Shown: positions 28,947-37,926 of the stretch, piece after piece | How positions within the stretch are numbered: position 1 is the first letter of the stretch | How the letters are laid out: each line of letters opens with the position of its first letter | NCBI GenBank assembly: GCA_005878095.1 | Contig: VBNH01000049.1 | Location: 1 to 59,119 of the forward strand | Length of the DNA: 59,119 nt | Direction of reading: 5' to 3' | Source of the DNA: Gammaproteobacteria bacterium | GTDB taxonomy: Bacteria > Pseudomonadota > Gammaproteobacteria > Steroidobacterales > Steroidobacteraceae | Translations under genes and position numbers: made by a program | Notes under the pieces: generated by a model | What the model was told of the DNA's origin: nothing | Database searches by the model: none | What the model saw: the letters and a program-made list of their open reading frames with translations, nothing else

Positions 28947-30158
28947 TCAGGGCGTGGCGGCGGCGGCGTCCGCGGCGCTGGTGAGAGTGCTGCGGCGCTC
29001 CTGCTTGAAACGCGTGCCGTCGGGGGGATTGAGCGTGAAGTAACTGCGCACGCCGCCGGCGATGGCGTCCGCGAGGCGCGCCTGCTCCCGGGCGCTGCGC
29101 AGGCGGCGCTCCTCGGCGGGATTGGAAATATAGGCGGTCTCGATGAGCATCGAGGGAATGGCGCGAGACTTCAGCACCACGAAACCGGCGCGCTGCACCT
29201 GCGCCTTGCGTATTTCACCGACGCCTTCGAGCGCGCTCACTACCCGCTCCGCGGCGCTGGCACTGACGCCGATGATCTGGTTCTGCGCCTCCTCGATGAG
29301 CACCGGTTCGAGCGCCCCCTGGTCGTCGGCGCGCACGCCTCCGACGAGGTCGGCCGTGTTCTCGCGTTCCGCAAGCCAGCGGGCCGCTTCGCTGGAAGCG
29401 CCGTGGACCGACAGCACGTACACCGAGGCGCCGGTAATGCTGCGGTCGGCCATCGAATCGGCATGCACGGAGATGAACATGTCCGCGTGCGCGAGGTGCG
29501 CGCGCCGGATGCGATCGCGCAGCTCGAGAAACTCGTCCCGGTCGCGCGTGAGGACCGCGTGCATTCCGGGTTCGGCATTGATGCGCTCGGCCAGCGCGCG
29601 CGCAATGGCGAGCGTCACGTCCTTCTCGCGCGTGCCCCCGTGCCCGATGGCGCCTGGATCGACGCCGCCGTGTCCGGCGTCCACCGCGATGATGACGTCG
29701 CGGTCGCCCTCTCCGGGCGCGTGCGCCGCCCGCACCGTCTTCGGAGCGGCCGGCGCCGGCTCTGCCGCCGGCTCGCCAAGGCTCAGCACGAGCTGGCCGC
29801 CCTGTTCACCCGCGACCCATACGCTGTGCGCAGCGAGCGCGGATTTCAGCTGCACCACGACCCGCAGCGTCCCGTCCGGCTGGCTGCCGACGCGCACGTC
29901 CGTGACCACCCCGGCGGCTGCCGGCACACGCACCTCGCTCGCCAGGCGCGTTTGCGGCAGATCAACGACCACCCGATCGGGGTGCTCGAGGGTGAAGAGC
30001 TTGTGCGTCGCGCCTTCGGTCATATCGAGCATGACCTGCGCCGAATCCGCGCTCGTGGACAGGTGAATGCCGCGCAATTCCGCGGCCTCACCGAGGGAAA
30101 TCGCGCCCAGACCGAGCAGACCGGCAGCGAGTCCTTCGAAAAAGACCTTATCTATCAT
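28947..30158 (-). CDS. amiB: N-acetylmuramoyl-L-alanine amidase (AmiB/AmiC-like)
   Basis: A 403-residue periplasmic amidase that splits septal peptidoglycan. Residues 1-26 are a signal peptide (LAAGLLGLGAISLGEAAE). An AMIN targeting domain follows (about 28-135). The Amidase_3 catalytic domain has the zinc ligands in DAGHGGVDPGAIG, in the glutamate of TREKDVTLA, and in ISVHADSM; the second catalytic Glu is in MLIETAYISNP. An insertion near VGGVRADDQGALEP is where the regulatory helix sits in related AmiB proteins. It is part of the tsaE-amiB-mutL-miaA run. No LysM domain is seen, unlike E. coli AmiB. Confidence 0.93.
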   Translation of the reverse strand: MIDKVFFEGLAAGLLGLGAISLGEAAELRGIHLSTSADSAQVMLDMTEGATHKLFTLEHPDRVVVDLPQTRLASEVRVPAAAGVVTDVRVGSQPDGTLRVVVQLKSALAAHSVWVAGEQGGQLVLSLGEPAAEPAPAAPKTVRAAHAPGEGDRDVIIAVDAGHGGVDPGAIGHGGTREKDVTLAIARALAERINAEPGMHAVLTRDRDEFLELRDRIRRAHLAHADMFISVHADSMADRSITGASVYVLSVHGASSEAARWLAERENTADLVGGVRADDQGALEPVLIEEAQNQIIGVSASAAERVVSALEGVGEIRKAQVQRAGFVVLKSRAIPSMLIETAYISNPAEERRLRSAREQARLADAIAGGVRSYFTLNPPDGTRFKQERRSTLTSAADAAAATP

Positions 30159-30229
30159 TGGGTTCGCGGCGCGAGCCGCCAGTTAATCTACGGCCTCGGC
30201 GTATCCTTTTCAACTGGGCGTGCTTGGCT

Positions 30230-30712
30230 TCAGCCGCCGCCGGGCGCTGAGCGCTGAAAGCGGCCGAGCCAGGACTCCCCCAACCTCGAGCACGCGCCCA
30301 CCTCGATGTCGTGGCCCGCCTCGCCGGCCGCGAACGTCACGGTCAGATCCGCCGGCGGCAGGCGGGTCCCGCCGCGCTCGGGCCATTCGATGAGCCAGAC
30401 GTGACCAGTGCGTGCCCACTCGCGCAGGCCGAGGGATTCAAGCTCCGCGGCGTCGCGCACGCGGTACAGATCGACGTGCACGACGGTGAGTGCGCCCGCC
30501 GGGTACAGCTCGAGCAGCGTGTATGTGGGGCTCGGCACCGCCTCGGCCACACCCAGTGCGCGCAGGAAGCCGCGCGCGAAGGTCGTCTTGCCCGCGCCGA
30601 GCTCACCGGTCAGGTACAGGACTGCGAGCGCCGTATCCTTGGGGGGGCGCGATGTGGCGAGGCGCCCGCCGAAGTCCTCCGTGTCCTGGGCGGTGCGGGC
30701 GTGCGTGCGCAT
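30230..30712 (-). CDS. tsaE: tRNA threonylcarbamoyladenosine biosynthesis ATPase TsaE
   Basis: A 160-residue P-loop ATPase needed with TsaB and TsaD for t6A37 modification of tRNAs. The Walker A motif is TGELGAGKTTFARGF at about residues 36-50, followed by SPTYTLLELYPAG and the Walker B-like VVHVDLYRVRD. WLIEWPERGG is the characteristic C-terminal motif. It lies nine bases from nnr on the same strand. Confidence 0.93.
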   Translation of the reverse strand: MRTHARTAQDTEDFGGRLATSRPPKDTALAVLYLTGELGAGKTTFARGFLRALGVAEAVPSPTYTLLELYPAGALTVVHVDLYRVRDAAELESLGLREWARTGHVWLIEWPERGGTRLPPADLTVTFAAGEAGHDIEVGACSRLGESWLGRFQRSAPGGG

Positions 30713-30720
30713 CGGCAGCC

Positions 30721-32199
30721 TCAGAGATTGACGCAGTTACGCAGCTCGCGCGCCAGATCGCCGGCCAGCAATCCACGCTCGCCGCTGCGTGCCGCGGCGT
30801 CGCCCGCCATGGCGTGCACCAGCACCCCGACACGCGCCGCGCTCCAGTGGTCGTGACACTGGGCGAGAATGCCGGCGATCGCGCCCGTGAGCACATCCCC
30901 GCTCCCCGCAGTAGCCATGCCGGGATTGCCCCGCTCGCACACGCCCGGCGTGCGGCCGAGGGCTCCCACCAGTGTGCCGGCGCCTTTCAGCACGGTGGTG
31001 CCGTGGAAGCGCTCGAGCAACCGATCGAGCGCCGCCAGGCGATCGCGCTGAATGTCCTGCGCGCTCAGGCCGAGCAGTCGTCCCGCCTCCCCCGGATGCG
31101 GCGTCAGGATCCAGTCCTCGCGTGCCGGTGCGCCGCTCTCGGCAAGCAGATTGAGCGCATCGGCGTCGACCACCAGCGGCTTGCCGCTGGCGAGCACGGT
31201 GTTCAACGCGGCGCGCGCCCACGGTGAGCGCCCGAGCCCCGGTCCCACCGCGATGACGTCCGCGCGGGCAAGCGCCTCGGCGAGCACCGCCTCACCGCTC
31301 AAGGCCACACAGATCAGCTCCGGCCGTCCGGCCGCGATCGGCGCAACGTTCTCCGGGGCCACCGCTACGGTCGCGAGCCCCGCTCCCACCCGCAGACACG
31401 CCTCGCCGGCGAGACGGGCGGCTCCCGGCATGCCGCTGCCGCTGCCGACAACCAGCACCCGCCCGAAGTTGCCCTTGTTCGCCGAGCGCTCCCTGCGGGG
31501 CAGCGCCGCGTGGATCTCCGTCTCGATGATGCGCGTCAGGCGTGGCACGAGCTGCGCCGAGGCTGCGGGCGCCACCTCCAGATCGTCGAAAAACACCGTA
31601 CCGGCGAACTCCGGACCCTCGCCCACCAGGAGCCCCGTCTTCAGACCGACGAACGTCACGGTCGCGTCGGCGCGCACCGCCTCCCCCAGCGGCACGCCGG
31701 CATCGCCGTCGAGCCCCGAGGGCATATCGAGCGCGAACACCGGCCGGCCGCTCGAGTTGATGGCGCGGATCACCTCGGCAAGCTCCGCGTGCACGACCCC
31801 CTTGAGCCCCGTGCCCAGCAGTGCGTCCACGATGACTTCGCCTGCGGCGAGCTGCCCGGGGGCAAAGGCGTGCGCGGCACCGCCGCTCCCCCTGAAGTCC
31901 TCGTACGCCAGGCGCGCGTCGCCGCGCAGCTGCTGCGGGGGGCTGGCGCTGAGCACGGTCACCGTGAGCCCCGCGGCGTGCGCAAAGCGCGCCAGCACGT
32001 AACCGTCACCGGCGTTGTTGCCGCGGCCGCAGACGATGACGATACGGTGCGCCATCGGCCAGCGCGTGCGCAGATAGCGCAACGCCGCCTCGCCGGCGCG
32101 TTTCATGAGCGTATAGCCCGCGATCCCGAGCTCATTGATCGCGTGGGCATCGAGGGCACGCACCTGCGCGGTGGAATACAAAGCGTTCGGCAACGCCAT
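30721..32199 (-). CDS. nnr: Bifunctional NAD(P)H-hydrate repair enzyme (epimerase + ADP-dependent dehydratase)
   Basis: A 492-residue fusion that repairs hydrated NADH and NADPH. The N-terminal epimerase domain (NnrE, about 1-215) shows CGRGNNAGDGYVLAR and DALLGTGLKG. The C-terminal ribokinase-fold dehydratase (NnrD, about 225-492) shows VGSGSGMPGAARLA, VGPGLGRSPWA, LTPHPGEAGRLLG and GNPGMATAGSGDVLTGAIAG with the catalytic aspartate. It diverges from queG with 32 bases between starts. Confidence 0.95.
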   Translation of the reverse strand: MALPNALYSTAQVRALDAHAINELGIAGYTLMKRAGEAALRYLRTRWPMAHRIVIVCGRGNNAGDGYVLARFAHAAGLTVTVLSASPPQQLRGDARLAYEDFRGSGGAAHAFAPGQLAAGEVIVDALLGTGLKGVVHAELAEVIRAINSSGRPVFALDMPSGLDGDAGVPLGEAVRADATVTFVGLKTGLLVGEGPEFAGTVFFDDLEVAPAASAQLVPRLTRIIETEIHAALPRRERSANKGNFGRVLVVGSGSGMPGAARLAGEACLRVGAGLATVAVAPENVAPIAAGRPELICVALSGEAVLAEALARADVIAVGPGLGRSPWARAALNTVLASGKPLVVDADALNLLAESGAPAREDWILTPHPGEAGRLLGLSAQDIQRDRLAALDRLLERFHGTTVLKGAGTLVGALGRTPGVCERGNPGMATAGSGDVLTGAIAGILAQCHDHWSAARVGVLVHAMAGDAAARSGERGLLAGDLARELRNCVNL

Positions 32200-32231
32200 C
32201 GGGTGATTATACTGACACGGGTGGTGGCGCC

Positions 32232-33302
32232 ATGACGGGACCGACCTCCTTTGATTTGCGCGTGCTGCGACGCGAGCTCACCGAGCGTGCGCGCGCGCTC
32301 GGCTTCGATGCGCTCGGCGTGGCCAGCATCGACATTCCCGAGGACGAGCGGCATCTGCTCAAGTGGCTCAGCGACGGCTGCCACGGCGAGATGCACTACA
32401 TGCAACGCCACGGCGTCATGCGCAGCCGCCCGCAGCAGCTGTACCCCGGTACGGTGCGGGTCGTGAGCGCGCGCATGGATTACTGGCCGGCTGAAGCGCG
32501 TGACGCACGCGCGGTGCTCCAAGACCCGCGGCTCGCCTACGTGTCGCGTTACGCTCTGGGGCGCGACTACCACAAGACCCTGCGCCGCGCGCTCGCCACG
32601 CTCGCCGCGCAGCTGCAAGAGCGCATCGGACCGTTCGGCTATCGGGTGTGCGTCGACACGGCGCCGGTGCTCGAGAAGGCGCTGGCCCGCGATGCCGGGC
32701 TCGGCTGGATCGGCAAGCACACCAACCTCATCGCGCGCGAGCGGGGCTCGTGGTTCTTTCTCGGCGAGATCCTGACGGACCTGCCGCTGCCCGTCGATGA
32801 GCCCGCGGGCGCCCACTGCGGCAGCTGCCAGGCGTGCATCCCGGCCTGCCCCACCGGTGCGATCGTCGCCCCCTGGCGGCTGGATGCGCGGCGCTGCATC
32901 TCCTATCTCACCATCGAGCACCACAGCGCCATTCCGGTCGAGCTGCGCAGGGCGATCGGCAATCGCATCTACGGCTGCGACGACTGCCAGCTCGTGTGTC
33001 CGTGGAACAAGTTCGCGCGCGCGGCCGCGCACCCGGATTTCAAGGTGCGCCATGGCCTGGATGCCGCAGCGCTGCCGGAGTTGTTCGGCTGGAGCGAGAC
33101 GCAGTTCGAGGAGCGCATGCGTGGCTCGGCCATCTACCGCATCGGCTACCAGCGCTGGTCGCGCAATCTCGCCGTGGCGCTCGGTAATGCGCCGACCGCG
33201 CCGGATGTCGTCCGGGCGCTCGAGGCGCGGCGCGCCGACCCGTCCCACCTGGTGCGCGAGCACGTGGAGTGGGCGCTGCAGCAGCACCGCTGCGCGGCCT
33301 GA
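32232..33302 (+). CDS. queG: Epoxyqueuosine reductase QueG
   Basis: A 356-residue cobalamin- and Fe-S-dependent enzyme for the last step of queuosine synthesis in tRNA. Two 4Fe-4S cluster motifs are present: CGSCQACIPACPTGAI at about residues 196-211 and CDDCQLVCPWNKFA near 252-265. The N-terminal part binds the corrinoid (GWIGKHTNLI, FFLGEILTDLPLP). The C-terminal HEAT-like repeat region (NLAVALGNAPTAPDVVRALE) ends the protein. It is the first gene on the other side of the nnr-tsaE-amiB block, as in E. coli. Confidence 0.95.
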   Translation: MTGPTSFDLRVLRRELTERARALGFDALGVASIDIPEDERHLLKWLSDGCHGEMHYMQRHGVMRSRPQQLYPGTVRVVSARMDYWPAEARDARAVLQDPRLAYVSRYALGRDYHKTLRRALATLAAQLQERIGPFGYRVCVDTAPVLEKALARDAGLGWIGKHTNLIARERGSWFFLGEILTDLPLPVDEPAGAHCGSCQACIPACPTGAIVAPWRLDARRCISYLTIEHHSAIPVELRRAIGNRIYGCDDCQLVCPWNKFARAAAHPDFKVRHGLDAAALPELFGWSETQFEERMRGSAIYRIGYQRWSRNLAVALGNAPTAPDVVRALEARRADPSHLVREHVEWALQQHRCAA

Positions 33303-33360
33303 AGCGGCGCTGTGCGCTCACCGCCGGGCAATGCGCCCGCTCGCCGGACGGCTGGTCAGA

Positions 33361-34212
33361 TCAGGAACGGCTGACCTGCACGTTGTCGATGAGCCGTGCC
33401 CGACCCAAGCGCGCCGCGGTGAGCACGACCAGCTCCCGTGTCCCGGGCGCCGGCATGCTGAGGTCCGCGGCCTGGCGCACGGCGAAGTAGTCGGGGCGAA
33501 AACCGGCACTCTCCAGCGCCTGAAGGCCCGAGCGCTCGATGCTCGCGAAGTCCGCCTCCCCGGAGCGCACGCGCTTCGCGGCCGCCTGGAGCGTGGCGTA
33601 GACCTGTGGCGCCCGAACGCGCTCCTCGGCCGTCAGGTACTGGTTGCGCGAGCTCATGGCGAGGCCGTCGGCGTCGCGTACCGTGGGTGCGGCGATGATC
33701 TCGACCGGCATGCACAGCTCCGCCACCATGCGGCGGATGACGGTCAGCTGCTGAAAATCCTTCTCGCCGAATACCGCGACGTCCGGCTCGACGATGTGGA
33801 AGAGCTTCGCGACCACGGTGCTGACGCCCTCGAGATGGCCCGGGCGGAATTCTCCCTCCAGGATGCGCGACGCGGCGGGCACCTCGACGCGCGTCGCGCG
33901 CTCGGCGCCGTGCGGATAGATCTCGTTCACTTCCGGCATGAACATCAGGTCGCAGCCGGCGGCGGCCAGCATGCGCTCGTCCTCGCGCGGCGTGCGCGGG
34001 TAGTGCGCGAAATCCTCGTTCGGGCCGAACTGCATGGGATTCACGAAAATGCTGGCCACGAAGCGCTCGCCGTGGCGGCGCGCCGCCTCGATGAGGCTCA
34101 CATGCCCGGGATGCAGGTTCCCCATGGTGGGCACGAAGGCCACCCGCCGGCCCTCGCGGCGCCAGCCGCGCACGCGCTCGCGCACGGCGGCAATCGTGGT
34201 GACGGTGTCCAT
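33361..34212 (-). CDS. panC: Pantothenate synthetase
   Basis: Joins pantoate and beta-alanine with ATP to make pantothenate. The 283-residue protein has the nucleotidyltransferase signatures: VPTMGNLHPGHVSLI at about residues 27-41 (HIGH-like), GEKDFQQLTVIRRM, and SSRNQYLTAEER (KMSKS-like). The gene lies three bases after panB, so the two steps of the pathway are co-translated. Confidence 0.95.
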   Translation of the reverse strand: MDTVTTIAAVRERVRGWRREGRRVAFVPTMGNLHPGHVSLIEAARRHGERFVASIFVNPMQFGPNEDFAHYPRTPREDERMLAAAGCDLMFMPEVNEIYPHGAERATRVEVPAASRILEGEFRPGHLEGVSTVVAKLFHIVEPDVAVFGEKDFQQLTVIRRMVAELCMPVEIIAAPTVRDADGLAMSSRNQYLTAEERVRAPQVYATLQAAAKRVRSGEADFASIERSGLQALESAGFRPDYFAVRQAADLSMPAPGTRELVVLTAARLGRARLIDNVQVSRS

Positions 34213-34215
34213 GCT

Positions 34216-35040
34216 CTAAAAGCAGTGTTCGGGCGCGGGGTATTCGCCCTGCTTCACGGCGCGCACGTACTGTTGCAGCGCCTCGAGGTTGTTGCGCGCG
34301 CCGTCCATGAAATTGCGCACGAAGCGCGGCTTGCGCCCGGTGGTGATGTCCAGCATGTCGTAGGTGACGAGGATCTGACCGTCGGTGTCGGGACCGGCGC
34401 CGATGCCGATGACCGGCACGTGCAGCGCCGCGGTGATGGCCTTGCCGAGTGTCGCCGGGATGCACTCCAGCAGCACGATATCCGCACCGGCCGATTCCAG
34501 GCGCCGCGCCTCCTCCAGCAGGCGCGCCGCGGTTTCGCGCTCGCGCCCCTGCACCCGAAACCCCCCGGTCTTGTGCACCGACTGGGGCTTCAGCCCCACG
34601 TGGGCGCACACGGCGATGTCGTGGCTGGCGAGGAACTCCACGATTTCGGTCTGCTTGCCACCGCTCTCGAGCTTCACCATCTGGGCGCCGCCCTCCTGCA
34701 TGAGGCGCACGGAGTGCTCGAGCGCCTGCGTCTGCGAGGGGTAGCTCATGAACGGCAGGTCGGCGATCAGGAACGGCCGATGCAGACCGCGCGCCACCGC
34801 GGCACTGTGATAGACCATGTGATCCATGGTGACCGGCACGGTGGTGTTGTGCCCCTGGATCACCATTCCGAGGGAATCCCCGACCAGCACCACGTCCACG
34901 TCGGCGGCGTCGAGCAGCACCGCGAAGCTCGCGTCATAACAGGTGAGACTCGCGATCTTCTCGCCGTCGGCCTTCATGCGCGCGAGCGTTGCGAGCGTGA
35001 CCGGCGGGCGGCTCGCATCGCGTTGCAGGTGCGTGTACAT
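34216..35040 (-). CDS. panB: 3-methyl-2-oxobutanoate hydroxymethyltransferase
   Basis: Forms ketopantoate from 2-oxoisovalerate and methylene-tetrahydrofolate. The TIM-barrel of 274 residues contains ASLTCYDASFAVLLDAADVD, GDSLGMVIQGHNTTVPVT (metal-binding Asp) and HVGLKPQSVHKTGGF. The catalytic Glu region is VLLECIPATLGKAIT. It is followed at once by panC and preceded by the deoxynucleoside kinase gene. Confidence 0.95.
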   Translation of the reverse strand: MYTHLQRDASRPPVTLATLARMKADGEKIASLTCYDASFAVLLDAADVDVVLVGDSLGMVIQGHNTTVPVTMDHMVYHSAAVARGLHRPFLIADLPFMSYPSQTQALEHSVRLMQEGGAQMVKLESGGKQTEIVEFLASHDIAVCAHVGLKPQSVHKTGGFRVQGRERETAARLLEEARRLESAGADIVLLECIPATLGKAITAALHVPVIGIGAGPDTDGQILVTYDMLDITTGRKPRFVRNFMDGARNNLEALQQYVRAVKQGEYPAPEHCF

Positions 35041-35057
35041 GCGGGAGCGAGTGTCAG

Positions 35058-35714
35058 CTAGATCGCGCGGCTGCGCAACGGGTTGTAGTACAGCCGCCCG
35101 CGGCTCATGCGTCGGATGGTCGCCAGCAGCTCGTCGTAGTCGCGTTGGTTGGCGATCGGGTCGATGGAAGCGGCGTTGACGATCAGCAGCGGCGCGGCCT
35201 GGAATGCATGGAAGAAGCGCGCGTAAGCCTCGTTCAGGCGCTCCAGGTATTGCCGCTCGATGTACTGCTCGAAATCGACGCCGCGCCTGGCGATACGCTC
35301 GAGCAGCACGTCGACCGGGGCCTGCAGGTATACGACCAGATCGGGCCTGGGGGCCTGGATGTCGAGCCGCGCATACAGCTGCTCGTACAGGGCGTACTCG
35401 GCATCATCGAGAGTCACGCGCGCGAACAGGCGATCCTTCTCCAGCAGGTAATCCGCAACCCGCACCGGCGCAAACAGGTCGGCCTGCTTGAGGGCGGCGA
35501 GCTGCTGCGCGCGCTGCAACAGGAAGTGCAGCTGCGTCGGCAGGGCGCCGGCGCGCGGGTTGCGGTAGAAGCGCTCGAGGAACGGGTTCTGCGCCGCCTG
35601 CTCCAGCACCCCCTGCGCCGACAGGCTGACACACAGGCGCCGTGCCAGACTCGTCTTGCCGACGCCGATCGGGCCCTCGACGACGATGAACTGATGGGCT
35701 GCTTCGTCTGTCAT
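35058..35714 (-). CDS. Deoxynucleoside kinase (dGK/dAK family)
   Basis: A 218-residue P-loop kinase that phosphorylates deoxynucleosides in salvage. The P-loop is VVEGPIGVGKTSLARRL (about residues 11-27). The DRS-like motif region reads KDRLFARVTLDD, and the LID segment is LERIARRGVDFEQYIERQYLERL. The family is found next to folK and panB in several gammaproteobacteria. ATG at 35714 is chosen because it begins MTDEAAHQFIVVEGP, putting the P-loop at the normal place, and lies 4 bases after the folK stop; the frame upstream overlaps folK. Confidence 0.85.
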   Translation of the reverse strand: MTDEAAHQFIVVEGPIGVGKTSLARRLCVSLSAQGVLEQAAQNPFLERFYRNPRAGALPTQLHFLLQRAQQLAALKQADLFAPVRVADYLLEKDRLFARVTLDDAEYALYEQLYARLDIQAPRPDLVVYLQAPVDVLLERIARRGVDFEQYIERQYLERLNEAYARFFHAFQAAPLLIVNAASIDPIANQRDYDELLATIRRMSRGRLYYNPLRSRAI

Positions 35715-35718
35715 GCGC

Positions 35719-36207
35719 CTACAACGGAGCCAGGCCTGCGGACGTGACGCGAGCGGCGAGCTCGGCCACCCGGCCGAGCCCGGGCAGGTCGAGATCCGGG
35801 GCAATGTCGGCCAGAGGATACAGAACGAAGTTGCGCTCCACTATCCCGGCATGCGGCAGTGTGAGTGCCGCCTCCGAGCGTTGCTCACGCGCGTAGGACA
35901 GCAGATCGAGATCGATGATTCGCGGTCCCCAACGCTCGCGCTGCGCCGGCCGGCCGAGGGCCGCCTCGAGCGCGCGCAGCGCGGCGAGCAGCACCGGGGA
36001 CTCGAGCTGCGTGAGCACGCCCACGACCGCGTTGACGAACTCCGGCTGCGCGATCGGGCCAAGGGGGCGCGAGCGGTACAGGCGCGAGCTCAACACCACG
36101 CGGGTGCGCGGGACCTGCGCCAGCCGCGCGCAGGCCGTGAGCACCTGCGCGCGCGGGTCCGCCAGATTGCTGCCCACCCCGATGTAGGCGGGGCGCCAGA
36201 TCTCCAT
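35719..36207 (-). CDS. folK: 2-amino-4-hydroxy-6-hydroxymethyldihydropteridine pyrophosphokinase
   Basis: A 162-residue HPPK, the step before dihydropteroate synthase in folate synthesis. It begins with YIGVGSNLADPRAQV and carries the metal- and pterin-binding signature RWGPRIIDLDLLSY at about residues 92-105, then LPHAGIVERNFVLYPLADI. ATG at 36207 starts the conserved strand; the open frame upstream overlaps pcnB and is not protein-like. It lies 13 bases after pcnB. Confidence 0.93.
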   Translation of the reverse strand: MEIWRPAYIGVGSNLADPRAQVLTACARLAQVPRTRVVLSSRLYRSRPLGPIAQPEFVNAVVGVLTQLESPVLLAALRALEAALGRPAQRERWGPRIIDLDLLSYAREQRSEAALTLPHAGIVERNFVLYPLADIAPDLDLPGLGRVAELAARVTSAGLAPL

Positions 36208-36220
36208 GGCTGGAATTCCG

Positions 36221-37720
36221 TCACGCCGGGGCGGAGGCCTTGGGCCGGCGGCGGCGCCGGCGGCCCGGGCGGCGCACTGCCCGGGGCGCGCCGCCCTCGT
36301 CCGCGAGTGCATCGGCCATCCGGCCGCGCTCCTCGGCCGAGACCTCCTGCAGGCGCGTCCACCACTGCGCCATCTCGCGCGGCGCGAGCCCATGCTCGGC
36401 GCGCAACAGCAGCAGGTCGTAGCCCGCGCGAAAGCGCGGGTGCTCCAGCATGCGTAACGAGCGCCGCCCGCGCACGTGTTCCAGCCGCGGCTGCAGCGCG
36501 AACATCTCGCGCACGCCCAGCGAGAAGCGCTTCGGGATGGCGAGGCGCGTCTGCGCCTCGCGGGTTGCCCGATCGCAGGCGTCGAGGATGGTGGCCGGGT
36601 CATGCCAGCGCTCGGGCGGAGTTGACTCGATGATGCCCGCAATCGGCCCGTACAGAAGGAGCGCGAACAGAAAGGTCGGCGATACCGGCTTGTCGGCCAG
36701 GACGCGCGCATCGGTGTTTGTCAGGCCCTGCAGCAGCAGCTTCTCCACCAGGCTTGCGGGGTGGCTGTTGAGATAGGCGTCCACCGTGGGCAGCAACCCC
36801 GCCAGCAGGCCGCGGCGCCGCAGGACCTCGAAGCTGCGCGCACCATGCCCGGTCAGGAACAGCTTCAGCGTCTCATCGAACAGCCGCGCCGGCGGCACAG
36901 CGGCGAGCGTATCGCGCAGCGGGCCGATGGGTTTCGCGGTGGGGGGGTCGAGCTGAAAGCCGAGCTTCGCCTCGAAACGCGCGGCGCGCAGCATGCGCAC
37001 CGGATCCTCGCGAAAGCGCGTCTCCGGATCGCCAATCAGCTTCAGAGTGCGCGCGGCGATGTCCTGTGCGCCGCCGACATAGTCCCAGACCGAGAAGTCG
37101 GCGATGTTGTAATACAGCGCGTTGGCGGTGAAGTCGCGCCGCCAGACATCCTCGTCGATGGTGCCGTAGATGTTGTCGCGCAGGATGCGCCCGCTGGCAT
37201 CGAACCTCAGCTCGGCGGTCGCCTCGGGGTCGGGCCCGATACCGGCGCGGGTGGCGCGCCGCGATGGCGAGCGCGCCGGCGGTGCGGCGGGCTCGATCTC
37301 CAGCTGCGGTGCATCGAGCTCGGGCACCTCGCCATCCTCCGGATCCGCTTCCGGCAGCGGCTCATCGCCCTGCGAGGGCGCACTGGTGGCACGAAACGTG
37401 GCCACCTCGATGATGTCGCGGCCGAAGAACACGTGGGCGAGACGGAATCTGCGGCCCACCAGCCGGCAGTTGCGAAACAGCCGCTTCACCTCCTCGGGCA
37501 GCGCGTCGGTCACGACATCGAAGTCCTTCGGCTCGAGCCCGAGCAACAGGTCGCGCACGCTCCCGCCCACGAGAAACGCCTGGAAACCGCCCTCGCGCAG
37601 GCGGTACAGCACGCGCAGCGCGTTGGGCGAGATGCGGGAGCGCGAAATCGCGTGCTCCGAGCGCGGGATGATCCGGGGCGTAGCGGCGGGCGTCGCGACG
37701 GACGCGTCGGGGGGGTTCAA
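36221..37720 (-). CDS. pcnB: Poly(A) polymerase I
   Basis: A 499-residue class II nucleotidyltransferase that adds poly(A) tails to RNA. The catalytic region has FLVGGSVRDLLLGLEPKDFD (GG/DxD), followed by VGRRFRLAHVFFGRDIIEVATF and RRDFTANALYYN. Between those last two motifs sits an extra stretch of about 60 residues rich in Pro, Glu and Asp (near EPLPEADPEDGEVPELD) that ordinary PcnB lacks. The C-terminus is an Arg/Pro basic tail (VRRPGRRRRRRPKA). No ATG or GTG lies near the domain start. TTG at 37720 is the likely start; upstream lies the divergent tRNA-Glu promoter. Confidence 0.88.
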   Translation of the reverse strand: MNPPDASVATPAATPRIIPRSEHAISRSRISPNALRVLYRLREGGFQAFLVGGSVRDLLLGLEPKDFDVVTDALPEEVKRLFRNCRLVGRRFRLAHVFFGRDIIEVATFRATSAPSQGDEPLPEADPEDGEVPELDAPQLEIEPAAPPARSPSRRATRAGIGPDPEATAELRFDASGRILRDNIYGTIDEDVWRRDFTANALYYNIADFSVWDYVGGAQDIAARTLKLIGDPETRFREDPVRMLRAARFEAKLGFQLDPPTAKPIGPLRDTLAAVPPARLFDETLKLFLTGHGARSFEVLRRRGLLAGLLPTVDAYLNSHPASLVEKLLLQGLTNTDARVLADKPVSPTFLFALLLYGPIAGIIESTPPERWHDPATILDACDRATREAQTRLAIPKRFSLGVREMFALQPRLEHVRGRRSLRMLEHPRFRAGYDLLLLRAEHGLAPREMAQWWTRLQEVSAEERGRMADALADEGGAPRAVRRPGRRRRRRPKASAPA

Positions 37721-37737
37721 GTTACTGGGCTTTCGGC

Positions 37738-37765
37738 TTGAGCAATCAGGACGGCTCTCTATAAT
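37738..37765 (+). promoter_or_regulatory. Promoter of tRNA-Glu
   Basis: TTGAGC (37738-37743) and a perfect TATAAT (37760-37765) are 16 bp apart. A GC-rich stretch (ACCGCGCTC) follows, the discriminator type of stringently controlled stable-RNA promoters. The tRNA begins about 30 bases downstream. Confidence 0.8.
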
Positions 37766-37795
37766 ACCGCGCTCTTGCACCAGGCCCCCGGTCCC

Positions 37796-37871
37796 GCTCC
37801 CTTCGTCTAGAGGCCCAGGACATAGCCCTCTCAAGGCTGTAACACGGGTTCGAATCCCGTAGGGAGCGCCA
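37796..37871 (+). tRNA. tRNA-Glu (anticodon CTC)
   Basis: A 76-base cloverleaf. The acceptor stem GCTCCCT (37796-37802) pairs fully with AGGGAGC (37861-37867), followed by discriminator G and an encoded CCA (37869-37871). The D arm is GTCTAGAGGCCCAGGAC, the T arm has GGGTTCGAATCCC. The anticodon arm is TAGCC-CTCTCAA-GGCTG, giving anticodon CTC for GAG codons. The body matches bacterial tRNA-Glu. It marks the border between the housekeeping block and the accessory region. Confidence 0.95.
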
Positions 37872-37904
37872 TGAAATCAATGATTTACGATTATCCGGCA
37901 TCGT

Positions 37905-37926
37905 CCGTACGGAAACCGTACGGAAA
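37905..37926 (+). repeat. Two exact tandem copies of an 11-bp unit 34 bases after the tRNA
   Basis: CCGTACGGAAA occurs at 37905-37915 and again at 37916-37926 without a gap. Each unit contains the palindrome CCGTACGG. Repeats like this next to a tRNA 3' end can be arm-type integrase sites left by an integrated element; no integrase gene is in view, so that is inference. The remaining bases up to 38442, about 510, show no gene that I can support and no terminator. Confidence 0.5.

Noticed and set aside
32797..35061. 754-codon plus-strand frame over queG, panC and panB
   Set aside because: It mirrors known genes on other frames and has no protein-like features.
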